In this document: positions 59,361-64,000 of the stretch, in pieces
How the letters are laid out: the number at the start of each line of letters is the position of its first letter
How positions within the stretch are numbered: the stretch's first letter is position 1
Source: Isoetes taiwanensis
Taxonomy: Eukaryota > Streptophyta > Lycopodiopsida > Isoetales > Isoetaceae
Assembly (NCBI GenBank): GCA_021234155.1
Contig: JAJEKV010000085.1
Location: 2,118,896 to 2,182,895, forward strand
Direction: 5' to 3'
Length of the DNA stretch: 64,000 nt
Notes under the pieces: model-generated
What the model was told of the DNA's origin: nothing
Databases searched by the model: none
Seen by the model: only the letters and a program-made list of their open reading frames with translations
Made by a program: the position numbers and the translations under genes

Positions 59361-60479
59361 CACATGTACGATAAAAAAAAAAGTTAGGTATTCAAATGGA
59401 ATTAGAAGCAAAAACTTTTACATTCAAAATTTTTATGGTCAGATGGCTTTACATCATTTTGTAAATTTAAATGCCCGAGGCTTCAACTATTCACAACAAA
59501 AAAGCCGGAGGCTTGGCAGTCATATGGTAAGAAAAGTTGGAGGCAAAATTTGGAGGCTTCGAACAAGGAAAAAAAAAATAAAGAGGTGCTCTGCCCCTAA
59601 CAAATTTCATTCATCCGCTTCACCATCTCATAAAAAAAAAAAAATACTAGCTTAGTTGAATGCTTAAGAAAAGAAAGAAAACATGCATGTACCATGAACT
59701 AGCATACATGAGCTCCTGTCGTGGGTTGATTAGTCTTCAACTTCATCTTCTTCATCATCTTTGGCTTCTTCTCCGTGGTGAATACTCATTTTCTGAAGAA
59801 TCTCCTATCGGCCTTTCAAGAACACGTGATGAACTCCTCGCTCAAAATTTCCTCTGATTCCTCATTCTCGATTCCTCGTCAAAGGAATCGGAGGAATCGA
59901 GGCATTGGCTAAGAACCGTGAGCGTGCGGAGGGAATCTAGAGGGGAACATCTCTTCCGGCCCGTAATAGGCCCTCTTGGAGGACACCTCGACTCTTCCGT
60001 AGCTGATCTCTTCATGGCGATGGACTAGAGAAATTGGGCGGAGGATCTAGCGAAGATTAGGCGGAGATTGGGGGAGAATGGGCGCCAATCTAAGAGGGTG
60101 GAATAGATATAGGCTGGATTAGGCGTGAAAATCGTAGGAATGATTAGTATTCCAGTCCTATCAACCATCATTACATGCCATTATGTGCATATCTCGAAAT
60201 TTGAGCCATATCTAATATCTTCCTTTTTTTAACCTTATACCTAAATATCCAATATCTTCCTTTTTTAACCTTATTCCTAAATATCCAATATCTTCCTTTT
60301 TAACCTTATTCCTAAACCTATATGATTTGAGTTTAACCCCGAAAATGAACACCGATATAATTCGAATTTAACATACTATTTAATACCAAGATGCTACGTC
60401 CACACTATGTCGATAATTGAGATTTAAAAAAAAACACTCCAAACCCTCCTCGAAAAACCACGTAAGTGCCGACCTCACT
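59361..60479. other. No gene recognised
   Basis: AT-rich. 60210-60320 has three tandem copies of an about 43-base unit (aatatcttccttttttaacctta-tcctaaatatcc). Confidence 0.45.
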
Positions 60480-61118
60480 TGTGTTTAAGTTTAATTTGAC
60501 AACAAGCAACTTCCATCTTGTGTAGATGCTTGTGGCGAAATCAAGGTGTGGTATTTTTATGCCCCAACACAATTAAAACTTAGTGTGAGCAGAACGTCCG
60601 TACTAACCGTTTTGAAATTTGCAACATGCATATGGAAATCGAAAAGTCCATTCTCCTACAATCCATGCTTTTATACATTAAGCAAATTCAAATTTCCGAA
60701 TTGTAGGGGCGGAAGCCCCAGATTAGGATGAAGTGAAGATCGGTTAAAAAGAAAAACAAATACGCCTCGAAATGAAAGTCTGATCCGATACAAAGCTTCA
60801 ACCTACACATTCAAATTTTGAAATGTAGAAGGCGGTGGCCGCGACGCTTACACAAGAACACCGTCATGAGTTGCCGGTATGCTATAATGCAAGTGGCATT
60901 TTAGAAGCGCCACGTGTTGCATCAGTCCGTCTGACAACCAACAGAATTAAATACATATGGCGCCATGAATGTGCAATCCCCCTTATTCCGGAAGAATATT
61001 CCAAGCAAATCTGTAATTATGAGAGTTTGGTATCCTAGGTGGCATGGGAAAAAGGGAGCGGAAATATGACGTGGAATGGCTGATAGGAGGCCATTTTCAG
61101 ACCCCAAATCCGCCCTAA
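60480..61118. repeat. Third copy of the TIR transposon right end
   Basis: 60590-61118 matches 37110-37854 with internal deletions and ends in the full inverted-repeat end accccaaatccgccctaatg. Confidence 0.7.
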
Positions 61119-61937
61119 TGAAAGCCATCTTCATCGGGCATGACAATCCAGCAGATCCTGCACAATATCTTCATTTTTTAATTCAAATGCGGCACACGGC
61201 TTATAAGAAAATTTTATCTTGATGGAATGTCATCTGAAATACAGGATGTATACTGCAGTACAATATTTACAATGGAAAGCCTTTCTAATTATTTCTCTTA
61301 CTGCAAGTTCATGCAATTTTAATGATATTTGATCTCCATACATTGATCTTCTATCCACCTCCTTAAATCTAGTTGCAACAACCTCTCTCTGAGCTAAAGG
61401 GCAGCCAAATCATCATAAACTTCATTTCTCAAATAGCCATCATTTTTCTTCTAGCTTTCCTTTTGTTCTAAAGAAAAGTGTTCTCGTTCTTCATGATAGG
61501 CAAATCTCAGTTATTGAAGGCAAAATACAATAAATTCTAAAAAAACACAGGATCCTAGCCACTATCTTTGAAACCCTAATTTTAAAATACTAAAATTACT
61601 AAATGCGCCATAGTGCACCTAAGATTCTTTCAGAAATGAAATATGAATATGGTATTTGCCGAAACGATATTTGTAATGCAAAGGAAGAGTTCATCGTTGA
61701 AAAGAAAAGTACAAGTATACCATTGAAAAACAAAAAATGCAACATAATTTTTGTAAACAAGTATTGTAAATTGACCATTTGCACAATACAAATCGTACAA
61801 TGGGAATCAAAATTTTAAAATCATTAGTATTTGTCTAAACTACCTAAATCAATTCTCAAATACAGAAAGCACCCTTCCCGAACCAAAACTGGCTTATACC
61901 AATGGATGAGACATATCTGAAGGTCCATGCTAATATT
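61119..61937. other. No gene recognised
   Basis: AT-rich intergenic DNA, short frames only. Confidence 0.35.
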
Positions 61938-62860
61938 AAAATAGAATAGAATAGAATAGAGTTTTATCGTCCACTGAAGCCAATCGACCTATGAAACCCA
62001 AAAAGAAGGCGCAGCAAACATATTACTGTCCGGGTTAAAAAAACCCTGCCTCGAAGAATTTTCGGGGGAAAAACTATGACAGGAGTAAGAGTGTTATCAA
62101 ACTGTACAGACATCTATCACGAGGAAAAATATACATATATCAGGCAAGCGCCCGAGGACTAAGCCGATCCCAGCGATCTATGACCTCGTGACAGAGGTCG
62201 TGCTCAACATCACATGCAGTCGCTGGCGAGGCTAGGCCAGCTGAGCATAGAGTGTCCGAATTTCATCATATGTCGGGCAACTCTGAAGGGTGTGGCATTC
62301 TTCTTCCACAGCTCCAACTTGGCAGCGTTGACAAAGCCTCTCCTGGCTTGGCTCCCCAATCCATCTTTCTGTCTCAATCTGGAGACGATGTGTGCCTGTG
62401 CGGATGGTGGCAATGGATCTGTGCTTTTTCATGGGTAAATGGGTATGCAGATAGCGTTGCGGGCCCGCTCCAACAAGGGGTTTATCTGGTGTTGCTAATG
62501 TGCCGTCTTGACATATTCAAAAGTATTGGCATCCTAGACTTGCTGAGAAAGCATGTATCAAGGTATTGTCTGATGCTGTCGCAATCTGCCTCTGTTTGCA
62601 TTTGGATGCGCTTGTGCTCCTGCACATTCTGTCTAGCCAATCACTGAGATCTCTTTTCCTGCCAACATGCCTTTAGACGCTGGGGCCCCATTGCCATGGT
62701 GTAAGCGAAGTAAGGGAGGCGAGCATCTTCCATACTTCCCACCTTCTGGAAGTAGATGATGTGTCGGTTAAGGGTCCCCCTCTGAAGATGCAAGAAGCCT
62801 TCAAAGAAAATACATGTCAAAGAAACAACAAAGTGGCAATTGAATTGTAAGGCCATTAAT
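61938..62860 (-). mobile_element. LINE 3' end, copy 1
   Basis: Minus strand: a decayed ORF2 C-terminus with RTGTHRLQIETERW and CQRCQVGAVEEECHTLQSC (zinc knuckle, 62350-62260), then a 3' UTR with ggttttt-a-cc-gac hairpin-like text, ending GGACGATAAAA and a (TCTAT)n tail at 61938-61961. Same family as 63229-64000. Confidence 0.7.
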
Positions 62861-63228
62861 GCTTTTCGTATATATATTTGTTGGTTGATTCATCAACACA
62901 AAACATGTGTTATGGCAATCATCTCACTAATACCACATATCAAAAATAGATAAAATATATTGATGGTGACATCATCATCTCTGCGACGCCTCCTGCTCGT
63001 ATACAGTGCTCCAACCATATAAGAACATGAGATTCCCTCCTGTCAGCACATGCTTGCCAATACGAGGTCATATGTCTAATGCCAGACTCTTGATGGTGAG
63101 CAAGAATCTGACATGGAAGGAATAGACGTGTCATCCATCTCGTCTTCCTCGGGACCGATATAGCTGTGGAAGCGCATAAACATGAGCACATAACAATATA
63201 ACAAATATACATAGCCACCTTGAAAGAA
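62861..63228. other. No gene recognised
   Basis: Spacer between two LINE copies; no structure seen. Confidence 0.3.
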
Positions 63229-64000
63229 GGAAGGAAGGAAGGAAGGTATTTTTATCGTCCACGGAGACCAATCGGTCTATGGGACCCAATACAAAAGCGC
63301 AACAAGCAGATTATTACCCGGATTAAAAAACCCCCGCCCCGAAGGGTTTTCGAGGGAAAAACCGTGGCAGCAATCAGCCTGCTGACAAACTGTTCCAATA
63401 TACGAAATGCAAAAACACACAAATATATACACTCATGTCATCGTGCCGTAGTGCACGGTCGGTGGCGGCGGTGAGGGGCAAAAGGTGAGCTCGCGATCCG
63501 GTACCTCACAGATATGCGACCACGAGCGCGTCTCGGCGGTGTGTTCATCAACAAATGTAGGGCACCGTCCGTACTGCATTAAAGAACATTCCGCACCTGG
63601 TCCGGACCAGATCTTTGAGCAACTCGAAAGTGTGAGACTCATCCTCAATGGCACCCGCTTGACGGCTTAGCCAGGCCAATCATGCGGGCTCGCTCCCAAT
63701 CCACCGCCTGCCTCACGAAGATGGTGACAGGCTGTCAGGCGAATGGAGGCAATGGGTAGTGGCTTTTCCAGGCGGTAGGACCTTGGTAAAGTCATGGCCC
63801 GACCAATCACCCGGGGGTTGATGTGCTCCTTGTAATGGGCCGCTTTGACCGCTCTAGAGTGTCGGGGTCCCAGAGCTTGCGAGGGAAGCAAGTGTCCAGT
63901 ACTCCCCAGTCTTGCCACGACCGGGCCCTCTGTGTCCACCTCCGCATCGTGCTCCTGCACATTCCATCGGCGAACCATTGATCTCTCTTACCCCTCAGCA
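63229..64000 (-). mobile_element. LINE 3' end, copy 2 (runs off the right edge)
   Basis: 3' UTR matches copy 1 (ccctcgaaaacccttcgggg versus cccgaaaattcttcgaggc), ends GGACGATAAAAATA and a (CCTT)n tail at 63229-63246. Upstream, frame-broken ORF2 remains (63978-63433) align roughly with copy 1. Confidence 0.65.

Overview
This is nuclear DNA of a land plant, in a transposon-rich region. The evidence is two ordinary intron-containing plant genes, Ty3/gypsy elements of plant type, and telomere-like TTAGGGTTAGGG blocks. A Tf1/sushi-type element hints at a non-seed plant (moss, lycophyte or fern), but the species cannot be told from the sequence.

Left 26 kb: a stack of nested retrotransposons. Element C (plus strand) survives as an integrase tail with a chromodomain (24769-25065). 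Element B (minus strand) lies beside it and presumably entered it; its 5' LTR is 23095-24733, its primer site about 23083-23093, its gag 15510-17140 and its pol 13962-15513. Element D (minus strand, Tf1/sushi-like; LTR 13452-13961) cuts B inside RNase H. Element A (minus strand, Tat-like, 641-12858) cuts D inside gag. A LINE (19637-21050, plus strand) also sits inside B.

The main discovery is between the primer site and gag of element B. There, on the element's own coding strand, lie intact or near-intact genes for histone-fold proteins. One is a 451-residue protein whose C-terminal 94 residues are an almost canonical histone H3 (21166-22521). The second is a two-exon gene with a divergent but clear H2A domain (18145-19555), whose N-terminal half may hold an H2B-like fold. 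The third is a gene or exon with a weak H4-like pattern (17378-17901). Telo-box motifs lie upstream of the first two. I read this as an LTR retrotransposon carrying its own nucleosome-like set. The proteins may package its DNA, mark its chromatin or direct its integration; that function is inference.

Element D shows a second clear mechanism: 12 nt at the predicted 5' end of its RNA are exactly complementary to the site just inside its LTR, as in self-primed Tf1/sushi elements. Element A carries an extra RNase H between protease and reverse transcriptase, and a decayed antisense ORF after integrase.

Right 38 kb: AT-rich and gene-poor. Two host genes are convergent at 41.9-46.6 kb: a plastid-targeted-looking DUF4864-like protein (plus strand, 4 exons) and an alpha-N-terminal protein methyltransferase (minus strand, 8 exons). 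Around them lie a 4-kb terminal-inverted-repeat transposon (33850-37854) and its rearranged relatives (58.1-61.1 kb). There is also a family of about 65-75-bp hairpins, a four-unit tandem array of decayed coiled-coil genes (52.3-55.8 kb), an unknown 166-codon ORF at 49.0 kb, a pair of dispersed repeats, and two LINE 3' ends at the right edge.

Caution: many frame breaks, and the clustered differences between the two LTRs of element A, could be consensus errors rather than true mutations.
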